The position numbers were made by a program, and so were the translations under genes. From the NCBI GenBank assembly GCA_018384465.1, contig JAHAYQ010000228.1:1-6502 (forward strand): 6,502 nt of DNA, read 5' to 3'. The stretch comes from Myroides sp. GTDB lineage: Bacteria > Bacteroidota > Bacteroidia > Flavobacteriales > Flavobacteriaceae. Shown one piece after another: positions 1 to 5,636 of this stretch. Under the pieces are notes generated by a model. It did no database searches. It worked only from the letters and a program-made list of their open reading frames with translations, and had not been told where the DNA came from. Every line of letters begins with the position of its first letter. The stretch's first letter is position 1.

Positions 1-204
1 TCTATAGCTTGTTTAAGTTTGGGGGCCCAACGCAGATTCGACTTTAAACACAAACAATCGGGAGATAAAAAATCTTTTGAATTAGCAAACGGTTCGTTAA
101 TAGAAATGAAGGGCGAAACACAAAAGCATTGGTTGCATCAAATTCCCGTAACCAAAAAAGTATCCGAACCAAGAATCAGTTTGACTTTTAGGCAGATGAA
201 ATAA
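1..204 (+). CDS. alkB: AlkB-family 2-oxoglutarate/Fe(II)-dependent DNA dealkylation dioxygenase, C-terminal 67 residues (5' end outside window)
   Basis: The frame is open from base 1 and stops at TAA 202-204, so this is the 3' end of a gene that starts left of the window. The 67 visible residues match the end of the double-stranded beta-helix of AlkB/ALKBH2-type enzymes, which oxidatively remove alkyl groups such as 1-methyladenine and 3-methylcytosine from DNA in the cytoplasm. The landmarks are LSLGAQRRFDFKHK (fragment residues 5-18), the segment NGSLIEMKGETQKHWLH, and PRISLTFR near the end. By family knowledge H46 (in HWLH) is the last Fe(II) ligand, and R58 and R64 (in PRISLTFR) bind 2-oxoglutarate; all three are present. 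The HxD half of the metal site would lie upstream and cannot be seen. The TTG at 19 is an internal codon, not a start. No convincing terminator follows the stop. Confidence 0.88.
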   Translation, partial: SIACLSLGAQRRFDFKHKQSGDKKSFELANGSLIEMKGETQKHWLHQIPVTKKVSEPRISLTFRQMK

Positions 205-330
205 AGGGTTATGGGCGCTAGATGTTTGGTGTTTTGCTGCTGATAAATTAACAAGCTTTAATAAAACTATATGTATGTTGTTTGCAAAAAAATTATCCGC
301 GCATCTGTGGTAAAAATTTAGAACCTTTCC

Positions 331-395
331 GTCACTTCAAGTAGCGTAGCGTATCGAGAAGTTAAAAGTTGAGTTCTCAACAAGCTCGAATTGAC
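331..395. repeat. Flavobacterial-type palindromic intergenic repeat, copy 1
   Basis: The ends form an imperfect inverted repeat: GTCACTTCAAG (331-341) against CTCGAATTGAC (385-395), 9 of 11 positions paired. Inside it, CTTCAAGTA (335-343) faces TATCGAGAAG (352-361), with GCGTAGC between. The 13-base string GTATCGAGAAGTT (351-363) recurs exactly at 2841-2853. From general knowledge, elements of the form CTTCGAGTA...TATCGAGAAG are widely scattered between genes in Flavobacterium-like genomes. I cannot say whether this copy acts as a mobile unit or a transcript hairpin. Confidence 0.65.
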
Positions 396-532
396 AAGGT
401 GTATCAATTGTTATAAAATTATGCTACTAAATACATCCGTAGTATATTATGTGTTTATATGCAATAAAATGAAAAAATAATTCTTTTTTTACCACATAGA
501 TTCTGTATTCACTGTTGAACAAATTTTAGGTT

Positions 533-576
533 ACATAGTTTTTGTACCTTACAAAATAAATAGACCCTAACTATGT
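533..576. repeat. Nested inverted repeat (potential cruciform or RNA hairpin)
   Basis: The outer arms ACATAGTT (533-540) and AACTATGT (569-576) are perfect complements. Between them a second perfect hairpin, TTTTGTA (540-546), loop CCT, TACAAAA (550-556), starts at the last base of the left outer arm. No T-run follows on either strand, so it does not look like an intrinsic terminator. It lies downstream of the glutaminase gene and could mark the 3' end of that transcript, but this is unproven. Confidence 0.5.
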
Positions 577-695
577 GTTTTATCAATGATAAAAACTATT
601 ATAACTTTTGTTATTTATAACCTACTAATAAATCGTAAATAACTATATTTTCTATTGTGGTTTAAAAAGACATATAAATCTGTGAAAAACCTATT

Positions 696-1724
696 TTAAG
701 GTAAAAAAACATTCAATCCAAACTGTGAGGCCAGATCAAGAATCATCTGATAGCCCGCAATAGAATTTCCATGACTGTCTAAAGGTGCACTGAAAACCCC
801 GATACCCATTTTCCCAGGCACGCAAGCAGCAATACCACCACCAACTCCCGATTTACTTGGTAATCCAATTCGTCTGGCATATTCGCCACTAAATTCGTAC
901 ATACCGGCAATCAACATTTGCGATTGTATCAACTGCGCTATTTCAGTGTTTTTGTAAGTAGCATCTCCATCAAAGCGCACGCAACCGTTTGCAAAGAAAA
1001 AAGCAATTTTCGCCAAATCTTCGGCAGTAACCTCAATAGAACACTGTTTAAAATAAGTATCTAACTGCTCTTCCGTACCATGAATTAAACCGTTATTCTT
1101 CAATAAATAAAACATTCCTCTGTTTCGGTGCCCTGTTTCTTTTTCCGATAAAAAAACCGTTTCATTCAAGCTAATTTGGTTGTTTTTAGTGATGAACCGA
1201 ATCATATTTAATATTTTTTGAAACGGAATTTCCCCCTCGCCGGCAATCATCGATGTCGTTAAAATAGCTCCGGCATTCATCATGGGATTCAGTGGTTTGC
1301 CCGATACTTCCAAATTCGCAAAATGATTAAAAGGCTGATGCGTTCCATAATAGCCCATGTTTTTAAACACCTCGCTTTCGCCCTTTTCTTGTACAGCAAT
1401 CATTAAAGCAATAATTTTAGAAATACTTTGTATGGTGAATTTTTTAGACACATCACCCACGCTTATCACATTTCCGTCGGCATCAACCACGGAGAAGGCA
1501 ATGGCGTACGGATTCATTTTTCCTAATTCGGGAATGTAATCGGCTACTTTGCCTTGTGTTGCAAAATGTTTGTTTTTATCTAAGATTTCCTGTAAAACTT
1601 TTGCGGTAACCTTATTGTTAGTTGCTATTGTTGTTGATTTTTTTTGAGCAAAAGCTGTATTAACAGTTCCAAAACCTATCAACATAAAGCTCGTCAACCA
1701 GAAAGTAAAAACAGTATATTTCAT
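696..1724 (-). CDS. glsA: Exported serine-dependent glutaminase
   Basis: Hydrolyses L-glutamine to L-glutamate and ammonia. The 342-residue protein has the full glutaminase fold (relatives are usually about 300-330 residues) preceded by an export signal: a short basic start, a hydrophobic stretch at about 5-25 and a likely cleavage after AFA at about 24-26, so it should act in the periplasm. Family-conserved residues are all visible: the S100-x-x-K103 catalytic pair in IQSISK, N150 in NPMMNAGAI, E194 and N201 in SEKETGHRNRG, Y224 in YFKQCS, Y276 in AGMYEFSGEY, and the SGVGGGI loop near 292-298. The frame could be extended to a TTG at 1748, but ATG 1724 is preferred. It gives a clean signal peptide, and the TTG lies inside the probable -7 promoter box (1746-1753). 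It follows the DUF1275 gene by 45 bases on the same strand and may be partly co-transcribed with it. No missing key residue was seen. Confidence 0.93.
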   Translation of the reverse strand: MKYTVFTFWLTSFMLIGFGTVNTAFAQKKSTTIATNNKVTAKVLQEILDKNKHFATQGKVADYIPELGKMNPYAIAFSVVDADGNVISVGDVSKKFTIQSISKIIALMIAVQEKGESEVFKNMGYYGTHQPFNHFANLEVSGKPLNPMMNAGAILTTSMIAGEGEIPFQKILNMIRFITKNNQISLNETVFLSEKETGHRNRGMFYLLKNNGLIHGTEEQLDTYFKQCSIEVTAEDLAKIAFFFANGCVRFDGDATYKNTEIAQLIQSQMLIAGMYEFSGEYARRIGLPSKSGVGGGIAACVPGKMGIGVFSAPLDSHGNSIAGYQMILDLASQFGLNVFLP

Positions 1725-1745
1725 AGAAAATATTTTAGATAGGAT

Positions 1746-1753
1746 CAAAGATA
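1746..1753 (-). promoter_or_regulatory. Probable -7 promoter box of glsA
   Basis: TATCTTTG read on the minus strand matches the Bacteroidota -7 consensus TAnnTTTG and ends 22 bases before ATG 1724. The nearest upstream TTG that could serve as a -33 element is about 25 bases away, slightly more than the usual 17-23, so the promoter is only partly supported. It would let glsA be expressed independently of the gene before it. Confidence 0.45.
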
Positions 1754-1769
1754 CTATAATTGAGTAAAA

Positions 1770-2492
1770 TCACTTTTGCAATTGGTTTTTAATTTGCTTT
1801 ATCTTTTCCATACCTTTTTCTATGGTTCTAAAATCGTAAATTAAGATTGAAAACAGTAAGAATACGGGAATTAAAAGTGCTTGCTCATGATATCCTATTG
1901 TTACCGCCGCACTTAACAAGGCGCCAAATATAAAAGAAGTAATGATGGCCAAATTAAGGAAAAGTGAACGCCATACAAAAACTTTATTTCCTTTATGCAG
2001 TATTATTTTACCTAAACTGATGCCGACATCAGTTACCAAACCCGTTAAATGCGTGGTACGCACTACTTTTCCGCTCACTACAGACACAATTCCATTTTGA
2101 AGTCCCATAGCGCATAATAAAATTAAAATCTGTTGTGCGGGATGGTGCTCTTTATGAATAGCGTAGCACCACAACAACAGAACCATTTCAATCACTACGG
2201 GCAATGAATAAGAAAGTTTTGGCTTCCGTTTTTCAAAATAACCAATGATTAAGGACGAAGTAAAAGAGCCCATGCCGAAAGCTGCAACCCACAATGTGAT
2301 CTTTTTTACTGCCGACCATTTCGATAATTCAAACAAAAGGGCAAATTCGCCCACGTGTCCCGTAATATTGGTTGTGAAAATTCCGAAGCTAACAAAGCCA
2401 AACACATTAACAATACCCGCTGCAAATGCAAAAAGTACCGCCAACAACAAATTGTGTTTAAATGTCCGTTTAAAACCTCTGGAATGTAACAT
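1770..2492 (-). CDS. DUF1275/YoaK-family multi-pass inner-membrane protein
   Basis: The 240-residue protein has about six or seven hydrophobic segments (roughly 14-35, 45-57, 64-86, 97-113, 120-140, 178-200, 205-220) and a basic C-terminal tail. It reads like the DUF1275 (YoaK) family: an early GIVNVFGF...FTTNITGH motif (26-46) and a second-half counterpart AMGLQNGIVS...RTTHLTGLVTD (128-155). The paired TTNITG/TTHLTG motifs suggest an internal duplication. The biochemical role of the family is not established, so none is assigned. ATG 2492 is chosen over a TTG at 2501 because a -7 box lies 21 bases upstream of it. It precedes the glutaminase gene by 45 bases in the same direction. That pairing might link the two in glutamine/glutamate or acid handling, but this is inference only. 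Confidence 0.8.
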   Translation of the reverse strand: MLHSRGFKRTFKHNLLLAVLFAFAAGIVNVFGFVSFGIFTTNITGHVGEFALLFELSKWSAVKKITLWVAAFGMGSFTSSLIIGYFEKRKPKLSYSLPVVIEMVLLLWCYAIHKEHHPAQQILILLCAMGLQNGIVSVVSGKVVRTTHLTGLVTDVGISLGKIILHKGNKVFVWRSLFLNLAIITSFIFGALLSAAVTIGYHEQALLIPVFLLFSILIYDFRTIEKGMEKIKQIKNQLQK

Positions 2493-2512
2493 AGCTAACA
2501 ATTATATAAATA

Positions 2513-2520
2513 CAAAGATA
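2513..2520 (-). promoter_or_regulatory. Probable -7 promoter box of the DUF1275 gene
   Basis: TATCTTTG on the minus strand is identical to the box before glsA and sits 21 bases before ATG 2492. A TTG lies only 13 bases upstream of the box, closer than the usual 17-23, so the -33 element is uncertain. Confidence 0.45.
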
Positions 2521-2802
2521 TTAAAGCAAAGGTCAAGTATGATTTTAGTTTATTAAATAAATTAATTGTCAGTAATGCGATACCAAAATACACTTGATTA
2601 TTGATCCCATTTATGAGTTAAAACTATGTATTTTTAGAGGTTTTGAGTTCCTGAAAATTTTGCCATGGTCTAAAGGGTTTTTAGGATTATGAAAAAATCT
2701 GTGGAAATCTTTTAATCTGTGGGTTTAAAAATCGGACATTCAGTACGAAATCAAACCAATGAACTGAAAGCTCATAGTGGTAGTTTATACAGACAACCAC
2801 CC

Positions 2803-2853
2803 CTTCGAGTAGAGTTTTCGGAATGAAATGGAGAAAATTCGTATCGAGAAGTT
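2803..2853. repeat. Flavobacterial-type palindromic intergenic repeat, copy 2
   Basis: CTTCGAGTA (2803-2811) and GTATCGAGAAGTT (2841-2853) bracket an inner imperfect hairpin, GAGTTTTC facing GAAAATTC. The right end is identical for 13 bases to copy 1 at 351-363, and the left end differs from copy 1 by one base, but the centres are different. This fits a family with conserved termini and variable cores. It ends about 75 bases before the lipoprotein start codon, so it could lie within that gene's upstream region. Confidence 0.6.
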
Positions 2854-2928
2854 TGATGAATTCTATCTGATATAATTCCGATAATTGTTTTTAATGATTA
2901 TATTTAACTGTTAAATTAAAATTACAAA

Positions 2929-3477
2929 ATGAAAAAAATAGTCCCTTATCTATTAATGTGTTTTTGTATTTCGTCTTGTGTGCAAGTGAGGGGGTTAGGT
3001 GATGACTATAAGTACCTCACTTCTTTTGAAAAAGAATTGGTAGAACCTTTTAGTAAAGAAAAAAAACTATTGAAAAGTCGTGTGTATAAAACCAATGCCA
3101 CTACTTTGTTAGATGCTTTAAAAGATCATCCAAAAGCATTTGTATATGTTTTTACTGCTGGTTGTACGGGTGATGCCTGCATGCCTCTATTGGTTTATGA
3201 AGACTTTGCTAATAAAAATGATTATAAAGTATTTTTTGTTTTAACAAGTTATAAAGATTTAGATATCGCACTAACTGAGCCCAGAACCGAGCCCTTGTTT
3301 GTGATAAATAGTGATTATTACGGAAATAAATTTGTTAAAGGATATGTAGAGGATTTTAAAAATGAACTTAAAGGAAGAGATAGAAAATATAAAGGATCAT
3401 ATGAAGGAGGACTTTTGTTTTATGAGAATGGTGTTTATCAAAGATCATATTCTTACTTACCAACAAGTACAAATTAA
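2929..3477 (+). CDS. Putative lipoprotein with possible thioredoxin-like fold
   Basis: The 182-residue protein begins with MKK, a hydrophobic stretch and the lipobox ISSC, so C17 would be lipid-modified and the protein membrane-anchored outside the cytoplasm. The rest resembles a thioredoxin-like domain: a beta strand AFVYVFTAG (70-78), a cysteine pair C79-x4-C84 where thioredoxins carry CxxC, a second strand KVFFVLTS (100-107), and a terminal strand-turn-strand GGLLFYENGVY (160-170) like the end of thioredoxin. A cis-proline is normally found just before that last element; here the sequence is SYEGG, so the usual proline is absent. Redox activity is therefore uncertain, and the fold call is inference from pattern only. 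It stands alone as a transcription unit with its own terminator. I do not recognise a named family. Confidence 0.7.
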   Translation: MKKIVPYLLMCFCISSCVQVRGLGDDYKYLTSFEKELVEPFSKEKKLLKSRVYKTNATTLLDALKDHPKAFVYVFTAGCTGDACMPLLVYEDFANKNDYKVFFVLTSYKDLDIALTEPRTEPLFVINSDYYGNKFVKGYVEDFKNELKGRDRKYKGSYEGGLLFYENGVYQRSYSYLPTSTN

Positions 3478-3516
3478 AAAAATGAGTTTAGCAAATATGT
3501 TAAACTCATTTTTTTT
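3476..3516 (+). terminator. Intrinsic terminator after the lipoprotein gene
   Basis: A perfect stem (core ATGAGTTTA 3482-3490 with TAAACTCAT 3501-3509, extended to 15 pairs by flanking A/T) encloses a 10-base loop and runs into eight T's (3509-3516). It overlaps the last two bases of the lipoprotein stop codon. The A-run on its left side means it could also stop transcription coming from the right. Confidence 0.88.
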
Positions 3517-3534
3517 AAATGCATGCAATTTTCG

Positions 3535-3542
3535 TATTTTTG
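3535..3542 (+). promoter_or_regulatory. Probable -7 promoter box of the leucyl aminopeptidase gene
   Basis: TATTTTTG fits TAnnTTTG and ends 25 bases before ATG 3567. It lies directly after the preceding terminator, whose T-run occupies the place where a -33 TTG would be expected, so no TTG is visible. It favours ATG 3567 over the upstream ATG at 3519, which would lie ahead of the promoter. Confidence 0.4.
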
Positions 3543-3566
3543 AAACTTAAACAAAAAATCAGTATC

Positions 3567-4958
3567 ATGTTACAATTAGTTGAGCAGCTTACCGGAAACG
3601 CTTTTGTTTTTCTTGTAAACCAGCAAACAACCATTAATCCCGAAACGCCGGTATATATTCAAGAAGCTTTTAAAACATTTCAGGCAGCTGAAACAAAAGA
3701 AGACTTCGTTAAAATAGGAGCACAGTATTATTTCTTTGTAAAAGAAAACACCGACTTAGAAAAAATGCGCGTTGCAGGATATAATGTGCGTCAAAAATTA
3801 GATAAAAAAACCGTAGAAATAACTGTAATAGGTGATGGCGAAGTGGCTTTAGCATTGGCAGAAGGATTGGCTTTATCCAACTACCAATTTTTAAAATACT
3901 TTAAAGATGCTGACGATCGCGAATATGCCTTAGAAACTATTTTCGTAAAAGGTGCTGTATCTGCTACAGAAATCAATCGCATGAACAACGTCATCAAAGC
4001 TGTTTTCTGGGCTCGAGATATGGTAAACGAACCCAATTCGTACTTAACTGCCTTGCAATTAGCCAAAGAAATACAAGAAATAGGCGAAGAAGCTCAGCTA
4101 AAAGTCGAAGTGTTACATAAATCACAAATCGAAGCCTTGCGTATGGGAGGCTTGTTAGCTGTTAATAAAGGTTCAATTCAACCGCCTACTTTCACCGTGA
4201 TCGAATACAAACCAGCGAATGCTATCAACGAAAAACCAATTGTTTTAGTAGGTAAAGGAGTGGTGTACGATACCGGAGGTTTGTCGTTAAAACCAACTCC
4301 GAATTCAATGGATTTAATGAAATCTGATATGGGTGGTGCAGCCATGATGGCAGGTAGTATTTATGCAGCGGCTCTTAATCAATTAAACGTTCACCTAATC
4401 GCATTAATTCCAGCAACCGATAACCGCCCAGGAGGCGATGCCTATGCACCAGGCGATATCGTAACCATGATGGATGGCACCACTGTAGAAGTATTAAATA
4501 CCGATGCCGAAGGACGAATGATTTTAGCCGATGCTATTAGCTATGCAACCAAATACACGCCCGAGTTAATCATCAATGCCGCTACGTTAACCGGAGCCGC
4601 TTTAATAGCAGCTGGTACCCGTGCCGCTTGTATGATGAGCAACGCGTCAAACGATGTAAACAACGCCTTACACACCGCCGGAAACAAAGTGTACGAACGC
4701 ATGGTGCAATTGCCGTTGTGGGACGATTATAAAGAGCAGTTAAAATCTACCTGTGCCGATTTAAAAAATATTGGTGGACGCATGGCAGGAACCATTACTG
4801 CCGGTAAATTCTTAGAACATTTTGCCAAAGCGCCTTTTGTGCATATAGATATTGCAGGACCTGCGTTTACCGAAGCACCCGAAAATTACAAAGGCAATGG
4901 CGGTACAGGTACTGGTATCCGTACGCTACACGAATTCTTTGTGAATTATAAAAAGTAA
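3567..4958 (+). CDS. pepA: M17-family leucyl aminopeptidase (dizinc cytosolic aminopeptidase)
   Basis: Removes N-terminal residues from peptides in the cytoplasm, using two metal ions. The 463-residue protein has a divergent N-terminal domain (about 1-150) and a conserved catalytic domain (about 150-463), a little shorter than E. coli PepA (503). Metal ligands expected for the family are in place: K230 and D235 in VGKGVVYDTGG, D254 in MKSDMGGAA, and D313 and E315 in the signature NTDAEGRMILADA. The catalytic K242 (LSLKP) and R317 are also present. There is one extra residue between K242 and D254 compared with my memory of the E. coli enzyme. ATG 3567 is chosen because the frame's earlier ATG (3519) would add 16 residues that overlap the promoter region and do not fit the family. 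The gene is flanked by terminators on both sides and looks monocistronic. Its G+C is visibly higher than that of the membrane/HTH pair to its right. Confidence 0.95.
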   Translation: MLQLVEQLTGNAFVFLVNQQTTINPETPVYIQEAFKTFQAAETKEDFVKIGAQYYFFVKENTDLEKMRVAGYNVRQKLDKKTVEITVIGDGEVALALAEGLALSNYQFLKYFKDADDREYALETIFVKGAVSATEINRMNNVIKAVFWARDMVNEPNSYLTALQLAKEIQEIGEEAQLKVEVLHKSQIEALRMGGLLAVNKGSIQPPTFTVIEYKPANAINEKPIVLVGKGVVYDTGGLSLKPTPNSMDLMKSDMGGAAMMAGSIYAAALNQLNVHLIALIPATDNRPGGDAYAPGDIVTMMDGTTVEVLNTDAEGRMILADAISYATKYTPELIINAATLTGAALIAAGTRAACMMSNASNDVNNALHTAGNKVYERMVQLPLWDDYKEQLKSTCADLKNIGGRMAGTITAGKFLEHFAKAPFVHIDIAGPAFTEAPENYKGNGGTGTGIRTLHEFFVNYKK

Positions 4959-4995
4959 TTTATTCCTGTTTTCTAAAGCAGCGTAAAAAGCTTAG

Positions 4996-5029
4996 ATCCG
5001 TTATCAATTATTTGGTAACGGATTTTTTT
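4996..5029 (+). terminator. Intrinsic terminator after pepA
   Basis: ATCCGTTA (4996-5003) pairs perfectly with TAACGGAT (5016-5023) around a 12-base loop and is followed by a run of seven T's (5023-5029). It lies 38 bases after the pepA stop codon. Confidence 0.88.
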
Positions 5030-5033
5030 ATTT

Positions 5034-5113
5034 GGGTGTTGCGCAAGCGCCGGGCTTTTCGCTATAGTTTTTGTTTTTGCAAAACAAAAAGCTGCCGCTG
5101 CTATCCCTAACAC
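5034..5113. repeat. Flavobacterial-type intergenic repeat element with central hairpin
   Basis: The element carries short complementary ends (GTGTT 5036-5040, AACAC 5109-5113), a GCGCAAGCGC palindrome (5041-5050), the string CGGGCTTTTCGCTATA and, near the right end, CCGCTGCTATCCCTAAC. In the middle TTTTTGTTTT (5068-5077), loop TGC, AAAACAAAAA (5081-5090) forms a perfect 10-pair hairpin. From memory, blocks with CGGGCTTTTCGCTA at one end, a T/A-rich hairpin core and CCGCTGCTATCCCTAAC at the other are common between genes in Flavobacterium-like genomes. It is much richer in G+C than its surroundings. Function unknown. Confidence 0.65.
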
Positions 5114-5143
5114 AAAAAGAAATTTGTCATGTATTCAAATAAA

Positions 5144-5181
5144 AAGTAAAGTTTACTTGTCAAATTGAAAAGTGTACTTGT
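5144..5181 (+). promoter_or_regulatory. Tandem operator-like dyads upstream of the membrane protein/HTH pair
   Basis: AAGTTTACTTGT (5149-5160) and AAGTGTACTTGT (5170-5181) agree at 11 of 12 positions and start exactly 21 bases apart, two helical turns. Each contains the dyad AAGT-nn-ACTT. The first is also embedded in a longer palindrome, AAGTAAA, G, TTTACTT (5144-5158). Their position across the probable promoter, and the XRE-type regulator encoded in the same unit, suggest binding sites for that regulator and negative autoregulation. This is inference. Confidence 0.55.
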
Positions 5182-5186
5182 ATTTG
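5157..5186 (+). promoter_or_regulatory. Probable promoter of the membrane protein/HTH pair
   Basis: A TTG at 5157-5159 is separated by 19 bases from TGTATTTG (5179-5186), which differs from the -7 consensus TAnnTTTG at one position. It ends 28 bases before ATG 5214. Both elements overlap the paired operator-like dyads, so a protein bound there would block RNA polymerase. Confidence 0.45.
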
Positions 5187-5213
5187 TAGCAAATAAACTT
5201 AACACGATTAGAT

Positions 5214-5636
5214 ATGAAATCAAAAAGCACCCTTATTCCAAAAAGAAAAATGTGGATAAGTTTCACATTTATTTTTCTTCCTGTTTTAATACTTGTTTTT
5301 TTAAAGCTATTTAATTTTAATGAATATTTAGATTCAGATAAATTACTAAAACTTATGGGCAGTATCTCACTCATTGGAATGTTTCTGTTGCTTATGACGC
5401 AATGGACTAAAGATGATGGAGATGAAATGCATTTGAAGTTTAGATTAATTGCCAGTTTACAAGGTATAATATATGCCATAGGCTTTTTATTTACCATGGC
5501 TGTTTTTGAAATGTTTGGAATAGAAAACATAGATTATTCGGGACATGTTGTATTATTTATGATTATGTTGTGGTCACTTTATTCATTGGGCAGCCATATT
5601 TACAAAGCAAAAAAAGAATTAAAAGAAGATTCATGA
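5214..5636 (+). CDS. Small four-helix membrane protein, co-encoded with an XRE regulator
   Basis: The 140-residue protein has a basic start (MKSKSTLIPKRK) and four predicted membrane helices at about 14-33, 46-64, 79-101 and 111-129. Between helices 2 and 3 lies a short polar stretch with an acidic DDGDEMH motif (67-73), and the tail (KAKKELKEDS) is charged. This layout resembles the small DUF2178-like membrane proteins that are often encoded next to compact HTH regulators, but I cannot assign the family with certainty and no function is claimed. Its last codon and stop overlap the start codon of the regulator (ATGA, 5633-5636), which implies translational coupling and a shared function. The start is ATG 5214, 28 bases after the probable -7 box. 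Confidence 0.75.
   Translation: MKSKSTLIPKRKMWISFTFIFLPVLILVFLKLFNFNEYLDSDKLLKLMGSISLIGMFLLLMTQWTKDDGDEMHLKFRLIASLQGIIYAIGFLFTMAVFEMFGIENIDYSGHVVLFMIMLWSLYSLGSHIYKAKKELKEDS

Larger units (their letters stand above)
205..695. other. Gene-free AT-rich spacer between alkB and the glutaminase gene
   Basis: This 491-base stretch lies at the convergent 3' ends of alkB (+) and the glutaminase gene (-). I find no believable coding frame in it. It holds a palindromic repeat at 331-395, a nested inverted repeat at 533-576, and scattered short motifs that recur in the other long spacer of this window: ATCTGTGG at 303-310, AAATCTGTGA at 676-685, and ACATAG at 494-499 and 533-538. Bases 205-245 are noticeably richer in G than the rest. 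No strong intrinsic terminator for either flanking gene was recognised. Confidence 0.7.
2493..2928. other. Gene-free spacer between divergent genes
   Basis: This 436-base region separates the minus-strand DUF1275 gene from the plus-strand lipoprotein gene and should hold both promoters. It contains the probable -7 box of the DUF1275 gene, two close copies of the AATCTGTGG motif (2695-2704 and 2714-2723), one CTATGT (2624-2629) and the second palindromic repeat at 2803-2853. No clear promoter was recognised for the lipoprotein gene: TATATTTA at 2899-2906 is one base off the -7 consensus but lacks a well-spaced TTG. No coding frame was found. Confidence 0.65.

Noticed and set aside
685..710. 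Possible terminator for the glutaminase (ACCT/AGGT around its stop codon)
   Set aside because: Only four pairs with a mismatched interior; too weak to call despite nearby T's on the minus strand.
1725..1748. N-terminal extension of the glutaminase from a TTG at 1748
   Set aside because: It would place the start codon inside the probable -7 box and add eight residues before an otherwise normal signal peptide; ATG 1724 fits better.
2245..2556. Plus-strand open frame of 103 codons
   Set aside because: It lies mostly antisense to the clearly recognisable DUF1275 gene, and its composition does not look protein-like.
3362..3550. Plus-strand open frame overlapping the end of the lipoprotein gene
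   Set aside because: It reads through the strong terminator and overlaps a well-supported gene in another frame.
3519..3566. Longer start for the leucyl aminopeptidase (ATG 3519)
   Set aside because: It would start ahead of the -7 box, directly after the terminator, and add residues with no resemblance to the family.
5153..5530. Minus-strand open frame of 125 codons
   Set aside because: It is antisense to the membrane protein gene and crosses its promoter; the plus-strand gene has a coherent four-helix pattern and a coupled neighbour.
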